Below, in pieces: positions 6,500 through 14,885 of a DNA stretch of 64,000 nucleotides. Position numbers and translations under genes: made by a program. Source of the stretch: Mariniflexile fucanivorans (GTDB taxonomy: Bacteria; Bacteroidota; Bacteroidia; Flavobacteriales; Flavobacteriaceae). Position 1 is the first letter of the stretch; each line of letters opens with the position of its first letter. The notes beneath the pieces are model-generated. The model had not been told where the DNA came from. It saw only the letters and a program-made list of their open reading frames with translations, and did not search any database. The stretch is from the NCBI RefSeq assembly GCF_004341235.1, contig NZ_SLUP01000002.1, forward strand, positions 310,001 through 374,000, given 5' to 3'.

Positions 6500-8739
6500 A
6501 TCACTTCGTTTTTATGTGGATCTTCAGTAAGTATAGTAACATAATTTCCTCTCATACCAGTTCCTCCCATGATAGGGTCTGTAAATATTCTCGAAATCAT
6601 TTGGGTATCGTCAATGCCTTTACCATACGATCTAGTTAATTTTTTATTATCATTTCCAAAGCCATGAACCATATAAACAGAATCCCAGCGAACACGTTCT
6701 GTAACTCTTACCTTTATTGAAAATGTTGAAATAATGTCATCTTGATTTTTTAACCAAACATATTGCCCCTTTTTCAGTCCAAGAATTCGGGCTACTTTAG
6801 GATTTACCCATAGGTCATTTTCTTTTTTTAGCTCGGTTAAATTTGGGTTGTTAGACGTCCTGCTAAAAGTATGCATAGGCGAACGACCGTAATTTAAACG
6901 GTAGAAACCTTGAGGCGGTTCTGGATGCGGTGTATAAACTGGCAGAGCATCAAAACCTTTTTCAGCTAATTCGTGCGAATAAAATTCAATTTTCCCACTA
7001 GGTGTATGAAATACATGAGTTTCATCTTCATTCAAATACATAGAGCCTGTTGTTCGCGGGTATTTTTTAACGCCAATTTTCTCCATTTCTTCTCTTGAAG
7101 TTCCCATTTCTTTTAATTGCCAATCAACAACTTCATCAAAATCGTTATAATTATAATAGTCTTCCAAGCCTAATCGCATGCCAATTTCTTTAGCTATCCA
7201 CGCACCCGGTTTAGACTCATATTTAGGTGGTACAGCTGCAAATCGTACTGCGATAGAAGGCTCTCTGTTGGTGGCAGACCGCACAATATCAGTACGTTCT
7301 AGATAAGTACATTCTGGAAGAATCACATCGGCATACCCAGTAATATCCATCGGCATGGTGTCTATTACTACTAAAAACTCTAAAGCTTCTAAGGCTTCTT
7401 GTAATTGTTTAGTATCTGGAATAGATTTAATTAGATTTGTTCCTGCAACCATCCACGCTTTAATAGGGTATTTATTATCTTTATTAGGAATTGAACACCT
7501 AATAAGTTCATTGGTAAGCCCCATTTGTGCAAGCGGAAAATTTTCACCTATATCTCGCCAATCCCATTTAGGTTCAGGATATTCTGGATGAGGAAAATTT
7601 GGAACCGAAATACTTTCTTTAAAATAGAACCCTCCACGGCGTCCCCACGATCCTAATAATCCATTTAAAATAGCGATAGCGCGTTCTCTTTGTGTATCAT
7701 CTCCATACCAAACCACATGTCTGCCTGGATGTACAATGACGGCAGGAGCTGCATGCGCCATGGCTCTAGCCGTTTTTCTAATTTCTTCTGGTTTTATGGT
7801 CGTTACACCGTAAGCCCATTCGGGTGTGAATTGTTTAACATGTGCTTTTAATTCATCAAAACCTAAAGCATATTTTTCAACATATTCTTTGTCATATAGA
7901 TTTTCTTCAATTAATACATGCATCCAAGAAAGTAACAATGCAATATCGGTAGCTGGTTTAATGGCTAACCAATGTTGTGATTTACTAGCTGCAGTTGAAA
8001 AACGAGGATCTACAGTTATGATAGTGGCGCCATTATCTATGGCGTCAGACATTTCTTGTACTTGGGAGTTATGCATATTCTCTCCAATATGAGAACCTAT
8101 TAATACCAAGCATTTCGTATTCCGTATATCGGTTGGTTCTGGAGAGCCTACCCAAGAGCCATATGTTAAGGCAAAAGCCGTTTCTCTTGGCCCTCTACAT
8201 TGTGCAAAAGCAGGTTCTGCATTTGTGTCTGATCCATAGGCTCTAAATAAATGTTCGAAATGCCAACCTGGGCAACCATGTTTAAGTAAAGCAAATGCTT
8301 CGGGACCATATTTTTCTTTTATCCCTTTAAATTTTGAAGCAACTAGGTTCAAAGCTTCATCCCAACTAGCTTCTCTAAAGGTTTGTTCTCCATTTATGGT
8401 GGTTCTAATTAAAGGCGTTTTTAATCGGTCTTCATCATTATACATGCCTACACCACCAGTTCCTCTGGGGCAAAGTCTGCCGTTGCAATGTGGATCGTCA
8501 TCATTTCCAATAATTTTTTGTACATTTCCTTTATCGTCTGAATATGCCCAACCTGCACATTTCCAAAAGCATACTTCACAATACGTGGCCGTTCTTTTAA
8601 ATTTGTTAGCAATGTTTTCTTTAATAACCGAATCTATTAAAGAATTACCACCAAACATTTTGTAGGCGGTAGAAACTGTTGCTAAACCTCCTAAACCTAA
8701 GGCAGAAATTTTTATAAATTTTCTTCTCGAAGTAGTCAT
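6496..8739 (-). CDS. Tat-exported molybdopterin oxidoreductase, PsrA/PhsA/SoeA-like catalytic subunit
   Basis: 747 aa from the ATG at 8739, chosen because it opens a Tat signal TTSRRKFIKISALGLGGLAT; the frame extends to 8805 but without coding character. A 4Fe-4S site follows (Cys54, 57, 61, 90; TYCEVCFWKC...LCPRG). Cys180 in AFAQCRGPRETA is the likely Mo ligand. Later blocks (GRHVVWYGDDTQRERAIAIL, ILPECTYLERTD, and a C-terminal MGD-binding domain with YGRSPMHTFSRTSNNP) are typical of the DMSO-reductase superfamily. First gene of the operon 8739->2513. Substrate probably polysulfide, thiosulfate, tetrathionate or sulfite, judged from the YeeE and rhodanese neighbours. Confidence 0.92.
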   Translation of the reverse strand: MTTSRRKFIKISALGLGGLATVSTAYKMFGGNSLIDSVIKENIANKFKRTATYCEVCFWKCAGWAYSDDKGNVQKIIGNDDDPHCNGRLCPRGTGGVGMYNDEDRLKTPLIRTTINGEQTFREASWDEALNLVASKFKGIKEKYGPEAFALLKHGCPGWHFEHLFRAYGSDTNAEPAFAQCRGPRETAFALTYGSWVGSPEPTDIRNTKCLVLIGSHIGENMHNSQVQEMSDAIDNGATIITVDPRFSTAASKSQHWLAIKPATDIALLLSWMHVLIEENLYDKEYVEKYALGFDELKAHVKQFTPEWAYGVTTIKPEEIRKTARAMAHAAPAVIVHPGRHVVWYGDDTQRERAIAILNGLLGSWGRRGGFYFKESISVPNFPHPEYPEPKWDWRDIGENFPLAQMGLTNELIRCSIPNKDNKYPIKAWMVAGTNLIKSIPDTKQLQEALEALEFLVVIDTMPMDITGYADVILPECTYLERTDIVRSATNREPSIAVRFAAVPPKYESKPGAWIAKEIGMRLGLEDYYNYNDFDEVVDWQLKEMGTSREEMEKIGVKKYPRTTGSMYLNEDETHVFHTPSGKIEFYSHELAEKGFDALPVYTPHPEPPQGFYRLNYGRSPMHTFSRTSNNPNLTELKKENDLWVNPKVARILGLKKGQYVWLKNQDDIISTFSIKVRVTERVRWDSVYMVHGFGNDNKKLTRSYGKGIDDTQMISRIFTDPIMGGTGMRGNYVTILTEDPHKNEVI

Positions 8740-8761
8740 AAGTTTAATTGTTTGTCTGTGA

Positions 8762-8804
8762 TAAAAATATTTAAAAAGGGATTGTGATATTATGATAAAT
8801 GTCA
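8762..8804 (-). promoter_or_regulatory. FNR-like promoter of the molybdopterin oxidoreductase operon
   Basis: Box TGATAAATGTCA at 8793-8804 and, on the minus strand, TATTTTTA at 8769-8762 (TAnnTTTR). Centre of box to last base of the element is 36.5 bp, the spacing seen in five other promoters here, and it would place the box near -41.5. Predicted leader is only about 18 nt. Confidence 0.6.
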
Positions 8805-8820
8805 TGTTATCAGTATTTTA

Positions 8821-8840
8821 TATGTAACAAATGTTACATA
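8821..8840. promoter_or_regulatory. Perfect GTAAC-N4-GTTAC palindrome, Crp/Fnr-family-type operator
   Basis: TATGTAACAAATGTTACATA has 8-bp perfect arms and a 4-bp centre, the geometry of a Crp/Fnr-family dimer site but with half-sites unlike the TGAT boxes. It sits in the divergent region, centred 55.5 bp before the end of the TAATTTTG element of the cytochrome gene, a usual upstream activator position. Confidence 0.55.
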
Positions 8841-8869
8841 AGGCCTCCATTTATTATTTAAAATCGGTT

Positions 8870-8900
8870 TAAATATTGTAATTTTGAATTACAATATTTA
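8870..8900. promoter_or_regulatory. 14-bp perfect inverted repeat over the -7 element and start codon of the twelve-haem cytochrome gene
   Basis: TAAATATTGTAATT (8870-8883), TTG spacer, AATTACAATATTTA (8887-8900). It contains the TAATTTTG promoter element at 8879-8886 and ends on the A of the ATG. Reads as an operator or as a hairpin in a very short leader. Confidence 0.6.
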
Positions 8901-10795
8901 TGATGAAAAACAAGAATTATTTAAGAGGATTTTTTACGCTAGTATTTTTGCTTTTTGCCATATTATTTGTTTTTAGAAATAAATATATTTTTGAAAGTGA
9001 TACTAAATATGAAAATGGTATTTCAACCAACCATATTTTAAATTCCGAATCATGTTTTGCTTGTCATACAATGACCAAAGGCTTTTCAAATTATCATAAT
9101 CCTGAACTTATTGGTTGCGCAAGTTGTCATTTAGGAAATACCATTGCATTTACTAAAGAAGAGGCACACAAGGGCATGATTTTAATTCCAGGAAATTTAG
9201 CCGATGCTAAGGAAACCTGCGGAACATGCCATCCCAACGAACTAAATAAAATTAATACGTCGTTAATGACTACCAATTGTGGTTTAGTAGCTGTAGATAA
9301 GTTTATTTTTGGTGAAGCGGATTCCCCAGATTATCATTACCATATTAAGGACATAAAAAATTCGCCTTCAGACAAGCATCTTAGAGATTTATGTGCTAAT
9401 TGCCATTTAGGAGCAGAAAAAACAAGTTATGGTCCCATTACTGAAATAAGCCGTGGTGGTGGTTGTAATGCCTGTCATTTAAATTATTCCAAAGAAGCAA
9501 CAGATGATTTAGATGCCTATTTAGCTTCAAATAAAAAGAAACTTCCATCATTTCACCCTTCAACAAACATTTTTGTAAACGATACCCATTGCTTTGGATG
9601 CCATAGCAGGTCTAGTAGAATTTCAACCAATTATATAGGCTTTCAAGAAACTTTATTGAATAAAGAAGAAGTAAAAAACAAAACGGAATATAAGGTTTTT
9701 GAAGATGAACGCGTTTATAAATTTATAGAAGAAGATGTACATCATACAAAAGGTTTGTTGTGTATAGATTGCCATTCATCTCACGAAGTTATGGGTGATG
9801 GAAACACCTATTCGCATGCTGAACAAGCGGTGAAAGTTCAATGTATTGATTGCCATTTTAAAAATAAAGCTAACACAATTCCTTATGATTCTTTAGATAC
9901 TGAAAGTAGACTGGTGTTTTTGCATCGTGATTATAAACATACTGATAAGCAAATTATTGTTACTAAAAAAGACAAGAACCCTTTAGTTAATACCTTTATA
10001 GATTCAAAAGGAAAAGCATTTTTAATAGGTAAAAAAGATGGCAAACTTCATAATATAAAACAACAATCTTTAGTTTGTTCTGGTGATAATGCGCATGAAA
10101 ATGTGAGTTGTTCCAGTTGTCATTCATCATGGACACCACGTTGTATTGGTTGCCATAATCAATTTGATAAAGATGAAACTAGTGGCTTCGACTTATTAGA
10201 TAAAAAATATGTAAAAGGCCAATGGAAAGAATATGTTGCAGAATTCTCATCTTCCAAACCCGCTTTAGGCATAAGGGAAACTAAAGAAGGTAAAAAAATA
10301 GAGCCAGCTATACCGGGTATGATTTTAACTATTGATAAAGGGAGTTATTCCAATAAAAACATAGGTGAAGATGTATCCTTTCACAGGTTATATGCACCAA
10401 ATTCTCCGCATACCATTACTAAAAATGTTCGCGATTGTAAATCGTGCCATTCCAATGCTGCTACTCTAGGTTATGGAAATGGAACTTTAACTTATGAAAT
10501 TAAAAACAATAATGGCAAGTGGGTTTTTATACCCGAATACGCATTGAACGAAAATGACAATTTACCCGAAGATGCATGGATACCTTTCCTTAAAAAGGAA
10601 GATAAATCAATTATAAAATCCACAAGAACCGATTTCAGACCCTTTAATGTATCTGAACAAAAACGCCTATTATTAGTAGGTGCTTGTTTACAATGCCATA
10701 AAGATGACTCGAAGGTGATGAAACAAACTTTGGAGGTTGGCTTAAATCCTATGATGAAAAAATTAAGCAAAGCATGCCTCCTTCCTAAAAATTAA
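8900..10795 (+). CDS. Membrane-anchored dodecahaem cytochrome c (twelve CxxCH)
   Basis: 631 aa. An N-terminal helix (about 9-25) serves as anchor or signal. Twelve CxxCH haem motifs begin at about residues 52, 73, 107, 165, 189, 231, 288, 315, 404, 415, 513 and 596. Extra unpaired cysteines occur near 127, 393 and 626. The product would be periplasmic. I do not recognise a characterised enzyme family; it is not NrfA (no CxxCK), nor octahaem Otr/HAO by haem count. Divergent from the molybdoenzyme operon and upstream of nrfHA, so it may be an electron conduit or a terminal reductase. A Met-Met start leaves the exact first residue open (8900 or 8903). Confidence 0.88.
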   Translation: MMKNKNYLRGFFTLVFLLFAILFVFRNKYIFESDTKYENGISTNHILNSESCFACHTMTKGFSNYHNPELIGCASCHLGNTIAFTKEEAHKGMILIPGNLADAKETCGTCHPNELNKINTSLMTTNCGLVAVDKFIFGEADSPDYHYHIKDIKNSPSDKHLRDLCANCHLGAEKTSYGPITEISRGGGCNACHLNYSKEATDDLDAYLASNKKKLPSFHPSTNIFVNDTHCFGCHSRSSRISTNYIGFQETLLNKEEVKNKTEYKVFEDERVYKFIEEDVHHTKGLLCIDCHSSHEVMGDGNTYSHAEQAVKVQCIDCHFKNKANTIPYDSLDTESRLVFLHRDYKHTDKQIIVTKKDKNPLVNTFIDSKGKAFLIGKKDGKLHNIKQQSLVCSGDNAHENVSCSSCHSSWTPRCIGCHNQFDKDETSGFDLLDKKYVKGQWKEYVAEFSSSKPALGIRETKEGKKIEPAIPGMILTIDKGSYSNKNIGEDVSFHRLYAPNSPHTITKNVRDCKSCHSNAATLGYGNGTLTYEIKNNNGKWVFIPEYALNENDNLPEDAWIPFLKKEDKSIIKSTRTDFRPFNVSEQKRLLLVGACLQCHKDDSKVMKQTLEVGLNPMMKKLSKACLLPKN

Positions 10796-10813
10796 ACAAA
10801 AACTTTTTTGTTA
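10794..10813 (+). terminator. Weak AT-rich hairpin after the dodecahaem cytochrome gene
   Basis: AACAAAAA and TTTTTGTT (10795-10812) form an 8-bp stem with a two-base centre, directly at the gene end. It has no G/C clamp, so termination here is uncertain. Confidence 0.35.
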
Positions 10814-10851
10814 AATATTCATATACAATTAGTAGAATAATTAAAAAACGA

Positions 10852-10894
10852 TGACAAAAGTCATAGATATGGCAATTTTTACCAAGTAAATTTA
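10852..10894 (+). promoter_or_regulatory. FNR-like promoter of the FadL-type outer-membrane protein gene
   Basis: Box TGACAAAAGTCA (10852-10863, within the palindrome ATGACAAAAGTCAT) and TAAATTTA (10887-10894) at the shared 36.5-bp spacing. Predicted leader about 90 nt. Confidence 0.55.
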
Positions 10895-10988
10895 ACAATT
10901 ATTCAACTAACCTAAATTAACTCTTCATGTTTAATGCATCCATTTTCTTGGTTCATTTTATTTTCACATGTTTAACACACTTTTTATT

Positions 10989-12338
10989 ATGAAAACTAAT
11001 ATTTTAAAATTTTTGTTTTTAATCTTTACTACATCCATTTTTGCACAGGCAGGACACATTATGCAAGGTGTTGGCGCCGTAAACATGTCTATGGGTGGCG
11101 CTGCAACAGCACAACCACTTGATATTTCTGGAGCCATGCAATGGAACCCTGCTACGCTTTCAGTTTTTGACAGTAAAATTTTAAAACTCGATGTAGGGCT
11201 ATTCTTTTCTTCACCAAAACTATCTTCTTCATTACCAGCAGGAATGTTAGGTACTGGAGCTCCTGGAGTAAGTGGTACCACTGAAGATGATAGAGGCATG
11301 TCTCCTATGCCAGCGTTAGCAATGGTTTGGGGTAAAGAAGACAGCAAACACACCTTTGGTGTTTCAGCTTTTGGTATTAGCGGATTTGGTGTTACATTTC
11401 CAGAAGAAGCCAATAACCCATTGAGTGCATCCTTTAATCCTACGGTAAATTCTAATCCTATAAATTATCCTCAAGCCGCTATGGGCTTTGGTCATATAGA
11501 ATCTGATTATATGCTGTTACAAGTTGGTTTATCGTATGCTTATGAGATTTCAGATAAATTTTCTATTGGAATTCAGCCAAACATAAATTATGCGGCTTTA
11601 GAATTAGCTCCTAGTCCGTTGTCCTCACCAAGTATGACCTTAGGATACCCTACTACTGATAAAGCGACAGCTATTGGTTTTGGTGCTCAATTTGGATTAT
11701 TTTACGATTCTGGTTATGGATTAAAACTTGGAGCTTCATATAAAACGGCTCAAAAATTCAGTGATTTTGAATTCAACAACACGTATTTAGATGGTTCTGC
11801 TGCTCCAAATGTTTCATTTCAAATGGATTATCCAGCGATTTTATCACTCGGTTTTGGTTACTCTATAAACAATATAGATTTTGCACTTGACTTTAGAAGA
11901 GTAGATTATGAAAATACCGAAGGTTTCGCAAAAACTGGATGGACTCCAACAGCTTCCGTAGCTGGGTTTGGATGGGAAAACATCTCTATTCTTTCTACTG
12001 GACTTCAATATAAAGGAATCAATAAATTACCATTACGTATTGGCTACACCTATAGTTCAAACCCCATTCCAGAGGAAATAACATTCTTTAATATTCCTGC
12101 CACTGCCGTCATTAAAAACGCATATCAATTTGGGTTTAGTTATATAGTAAATGATAGTTGGAAAATCGATGCTGTATACCATTATGGTGATAGTAATGGA
12201 GCCACTGAAGGACAAATGTTGTCTCCCTTAATGGCTTCACCAAGCAATCCTAACGGAGCAATCCCAGGAACGTCTATTTCTTACGAAATGACAACTTCCA
12301 TGATTCAATTTGGGTTAAGCTATACATTTAACAAATAA
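10989..12338 (+). CDS. OmpP1/FadL/TodX family outer-membrane transport protein
   Basis: 449 aa from the ATG at 10989, which opens a signal peptide (MKTNILKFLFLIFTTSIFAQ); an in-frame ATG 21 bp upstream would spoil it. The mature start AGHIMQGVGAVNMSMGGAAT matches the OmpP1/FadL N-terminal hatch (GxxxxSMGGA), followed by alternating amphipathic strands of a beta-barrel and a C-terminal aromatic-rich strand (MIQFGLSYTFNK). The family carries hydrophobic compounds across the outer membrane. It lies between two respiratory multihaem genes behind an FNR-like promoter, so it may serve anaerobic substrate entry; this is inference. Confidence 0.9.
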   Translation: MKTNILKFLFLIFTTSIFAQAGHIMQGVGAVNMSMGGAATAQPLDISGAMQWNPATLSVFDSKILKLDVGLFFSSPKLSSSLPAGMLGTGAPGVSGTTEDDRGMSPMPALAMVWGKEDSKHTFGVSAFGISGFGVTFPEEANNPLSASFNPTVNSNPINYPQAAMGFGHIESDYMLLQVGLSYAYEISDKFSIGIQPNINYAALELAPSPLSSPSMTLGYPTTDKATAIGFGAQFGLFYDSGYGLKLGASYKTAQKFSDFEFNNTYLDGSAAPNVSFQMDYPAILSLGFGYSINNIDFALDFRRVDYENTEGFAKTGWTPTASVAGFGWENISILSTGLQYKGINKLPLRIGYTYSSNPIPEEITFFNIPATAVIKNAYQFGFSYIVNDSWKIDAVYHYGDSNGATEGQMLSPLMASPSNPNGAIPGTSISYEMTTSMIQFGLSYTFNK

Positions 12339-12352
12339 ATAGAATTTCTTTA

Positions 12353-12403
12353 TTAAGTAAAGTGGCTACATGTTTGATATAAATGTGTAACCACTTTACT
12401 TAA
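12353..12403 (+). terminator. Terminator hairpin after the FadL-type gene
   Basis: TTAAGTAAAGTGG (12353-12365) pairs perfectly with CCACTTTACTTAA (12391-12403), 13 bp, and is followed by AAGTTTTG. The 25-base loop contains a further short ACAT/ATGT pairing. Confidence 0.7.
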
Positions 12404-12533
12404 AGTTTTGTTATTTAGAGCCTTACTCTTTATATATAATTGCTATATATTTTTTTGTTTGAATCATACTATTTTAATCAAACATTTTTTTCATAAAAAG
12501 TAAACATGACGAAAAGCTTTCTTTTAATAGATA

Positions 12534-12576
12534 TGATTTTTATCAGCATTTAATTTAAAATTATATAGGAATTTTG
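12534..12576 (+). promoter_or_regulatory. FNR-like promoter of nrfHA
   Basis: Box TGATTTTTATCA (12534-12545), a perfect TGAT-N4-ATCA, and GAATTTTG (12569-12576, one mismatch to TAnnTTTG) at the shared 36.5-bp spacing. The operon is expected to be induced without oxygen. Confidence 0.6.
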
Positions 12577-12665
12577 TGTACTAATAATTATTTTTATAAA
12601 ATTATATAAATTATCTATCTCTTAGAGTTAGTTAAAAAATATTCAAAAACAGATAAATAACACGT

Positions 12666-13265
12666 GTGAATCTTTATAAAAAAATTTTCCCAGACAAAAA
12701 ATCAAGATGGCGAACCGTTGCCGTTTTTTTAATTGCTGTTATGACGGGTTTAGGTCTATTCATGTCTAAAGAAGCATCACTAGTATCTTACATGTCCGAT
12801 GATCCTTTGGCGTGTGTAAACTGCCATGTTATGACACCCGTTTATAATAGCTGGATGCATAGTTCGCACAGGCAATGGGCTGCCTGCAACGATTGCCACG
12901 TACCCCATAACAATGTTTTTAATAAGTATTATTTTAAAGCAAAAGATGGATTGTTCCACTCTTCAGTGTTTACGTTAAGAGCAGAACCAGAGGTTATGTT
13001 CATGAGGGAAGAATCTCAAGAAGTGGTGCAAAATAATTGTATCCGCTGCCATGTTCAGCAAGTTACTCAAACAAAGTTTGATGGCTGGATTGAAGATCAT
13101 GCTAAAAACAGAACAGAAAGACAATGTTGGAGTTGCCACCAAGAAGTGCCACATGGTACCGTTCATGGTATTTCAACCATAAAAAACAATATTGCACCCA
13201 TTCCAACAGATACGGAAAAAACAGTAATTCCTGGGTGGTTAGAAAAAGAAATGCAAACCAAATAA
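12666..13265 (+). CDS. nrfH: NrfH, tetrahaem cytochrome c quinol dehydrogenase of nitrite reductase
   Basis: 199 aa, read from a GTG start; the next in-frame ATG lies inside the membrane helix, so GTG is preferred. One N-terminal helix (about 18-33) and four CxxCH motifs: CVNCHVM (with the Met used as haem ligand in NrfH), CNDCH, CIRCH and CWSCH. NrfH is a NapC/NirT-type protein that oxidises menaquinol and feeds NrfA at the outer face of the inner membrane. nrfA follows 23 bp later. Confidence 0.95.
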   Translation: MNLYKKIFPDKKSRWRTVAVFLIAVMTGLGLFMSKEASLVSYMSDDPLACVNCHVMTPVYNSWMHSSHRQWAACNDCHVPHNNVFNKYYFKAKDGLFHSSVFTLRAEPEVMFMREESQEVVQNNCIRCHVQQVTQTKFDGWIEDHAKNRTERQCWSCHQEVPHGTVHGISTIKNNIAPIPTDTEKTVIPGWLEKEMQTK

Positions 13266-13288
13266 CCAAAAATTAATATCATTCATTC

Positions 13289-14785
13289 ATGAAAAACAAA
13301 GTTTTATTTATAGTAACTGTAGTAGTTGTATTTCTACTAGGACTATTAGCTTCAAGTATAGTTAATAGAAAAAATGAGGCTAAATATAAATATGTTCCTC
13401 AGGTTGAAATTGGAGAAAATGAACCAAGAAACGCTGAATGGGGTAAGAATTACCCAGCAGAATACCAATCGTTTCTACAAACAGCCGATACTAGTTTTGC
13501 TACTTATCAAGGTGGAAATGCGATGCGCGATATGCTACATGAAGATAGCAGAATGGTAGTGCTATGGGCTGGTTATGGTTTTTCAAAAGATTACAATCAA
13601 GGTCGAGGACACCAATATGCAATTGAAGATATTCGAAATACTTTAAGAACTGGAGCTCCAAAAGGAGAAGGTGACGGCCCTATGCCTGCAACATGCTGGA
13701 CATGTAAAAGTCCAGATGTACCGCGTTTAATGAACGAAAAAGGTATTGCCGAATTTTACTCTGGAAAATGGGCCGATAAAGGCGATGAAGTTGTAAACCC
13801 TATTGGTTGTGCAGATTGTCATGACTCTAAAACCATGAAATTAGCCATTTCAAGACCTGCTTTGGTTGAAGCTTTTCAATCTATGGGCAAAGACATTAAT
13901 AATGCAACACACCAAGAAATGCGCTCTTTAGTTTGTGCGCAATGCCATGTTGAATATTATTTTGATAAAAATATACCAGGAAAAGAAGGTATCCCTTATT
14001 TAAAGCTTCCTTGGGAAAAGGGAATGACTGTGGAAGCTATGGAAGAGTATTATGATGCTATTGAATTTTCAGATTGGACTCACGAATTAAGTCGTGCACC
14101 CATGTTGAAAGCACAACATCCTGGTTATGAAACATATTTAACAGGTGTTCATGCTGATAGAGGTGTTTCGTGTGCAGACTGCCACATGCCATATAAAAGT
14201 GAAGGTGGACAAAAATTTACCGACCACCACATTCAATCGCCTTTAAATAATGTTTCAAATGCATGTCAAGTTTGCCATAGAGAAGAAGCTGAAAAATTAA
14301 AACTAAATGTTTACGATCGTCAACAAAAGGCAGCTGAAAACAGAATTAAACTTGAAGATTTCTTAGTAAAAGCACATATTGAAGCTAAAAAAGCTTGGGA
14401 TTTAGGCGCTACTGAAGAGCAAATGAAAGATATTCTAATGGATATCCGTCATGCACAATGGCGTTGGGATTATGCTGCCGCATCTCACGGTGCTTCCTTT
14501 CATGCTCCCGTTGAAATTGCTAGAGTTTTAGGTGGTGGATTTTCAATTGTTCAAGATGCTCGTGTAAAATTAGCACGTTTATTAGCGGAATTAGGACATA
14601 ACAAACCAGTAGATATGCCAGATATTTCAACTAAAGAAAAAGCTCAAGAGTATATTGGTTTAGATATTGAAAAATTAAAACAAGAGAAAAAAGAATTTAA
14701 GAAAAATTTGGTACCAAAATGGTTAGAGGCTGCAAAAAAACGCGAATCTACCTATGGCAGTAAAAAAATTGCACAAAATAACTAA
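13289..14785 (+). CDS. nrfA: NrfA, ammonia-forming cytochrome c nitrite reductase
   Basis: 498 aa. An N-terminal signal/anchor helix (VLFIVTVVVVFLLGLLASSI), then the diagnostic active-site haem motif CWTCK (Lys ligand) and four CxxCH motifs (CADCH, CAQCH, CADCHMP, CQVCH), five haems in all. AQCHVEYYF carries the conserved Tyr region and TDHHIQSPL a distal His. The enzyme reduces nitrite to ammonium with six electrons in the periplasm. Cotranscribed with nrfH, and upstream of its own haem-attachment gene. Length and motif order are normal. Confidence 0.97.
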   Translation: MKNKVLFIVTVVVVFLLGLLASSIVNRKNEAKYKYVPQVEIGENEPRNAEWGKNYPAEYQSFLQTADTSFATYQGGNAMRDMLHEDSRMVVLWAGYGFSKDYNQGRGHQYAIEDIRNTLRTGAPKGEGDGPMPATCWTCKSPDVPRLMNEKGIAEFYSGKWADKGDEVVNPIGCADCHDSKTMKLAISRPALVEAFQSMGKDINNATHQEMRSLVCAQCHVEYYFDKNIPGKEGIPYLKLPWEKGMTVEAMEEYYDAIEFSDWTHELSRAPMLKAQHPGYETYLTGVHADRGVSCADCHMPYKSEGGQKFTDHHIQSPLNNVSNACQVCHREEAEKLKLNVYDRQQKAAENRIKLEDFLVKAHIEAKKAWDLGATEEQMKDILMDIRHAQWRWDYAAASHGASFHAPVEIARVLGGGFSIVQDARVKLARLLAELGHNKPVDMPDISTKEKAQEYIGLDIEKLKQEKKEFKKNLVPKWLEAAKKRESTYGSKKIAQNN

Positions 14786-14817
14786 CTAAATAATTATTTG
14801 ATTTAATTTGTCACCAA

Positions 14818-14865
14818 GAAAGGTAGCTTTTAAGGTTTTTTAAAAAACCTTAAAAGTTATCTTTC
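14818..14865 (+). terminator. 24-bp loopless hairpin between nrfA and ccsBA
   Basis: 14818-14841 and 14842-14865 form a near-perfect 24-bp stem (core TTTTAAGGTTTTTT / AAAAAACCTTAAAA, two G-U pairs lower down), followed by TTATTTTA. It may terminate or attenuate nrfHA transcripts before the assembly gene, or stabilise the nrfHA mRNA end. Confidence 0.7.
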
Positions 14866-14885
14866 TTATTTTATTTACTATCATC

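Larger units (their letters stand above)
12339..12665. other. Intergenic space between the FadL-type gene and nrfH
   Basis: 327 bp. It holds a terminator hairpin at 12353-12403 and the FNR-like promoter of nrfH at 12534-12576, then an AT-rich leader of about 85 nt. No coding sequence seen. Confidence 0.8.

Noticed and set aside
8900-10795. Octahaem tetrathionate reductase or hydroxylamine oxidoreductase
   Set aside because: Twelve rather than eight CxxCH motifs and no variant active-site haem motif seen.
10964-11413. 149-codon minus-strand frame inside the FadL-type gene
   Set aside because: Antisense to a well-supported outer-membrane protein gene; composition is that of a complementary-strand shadow.
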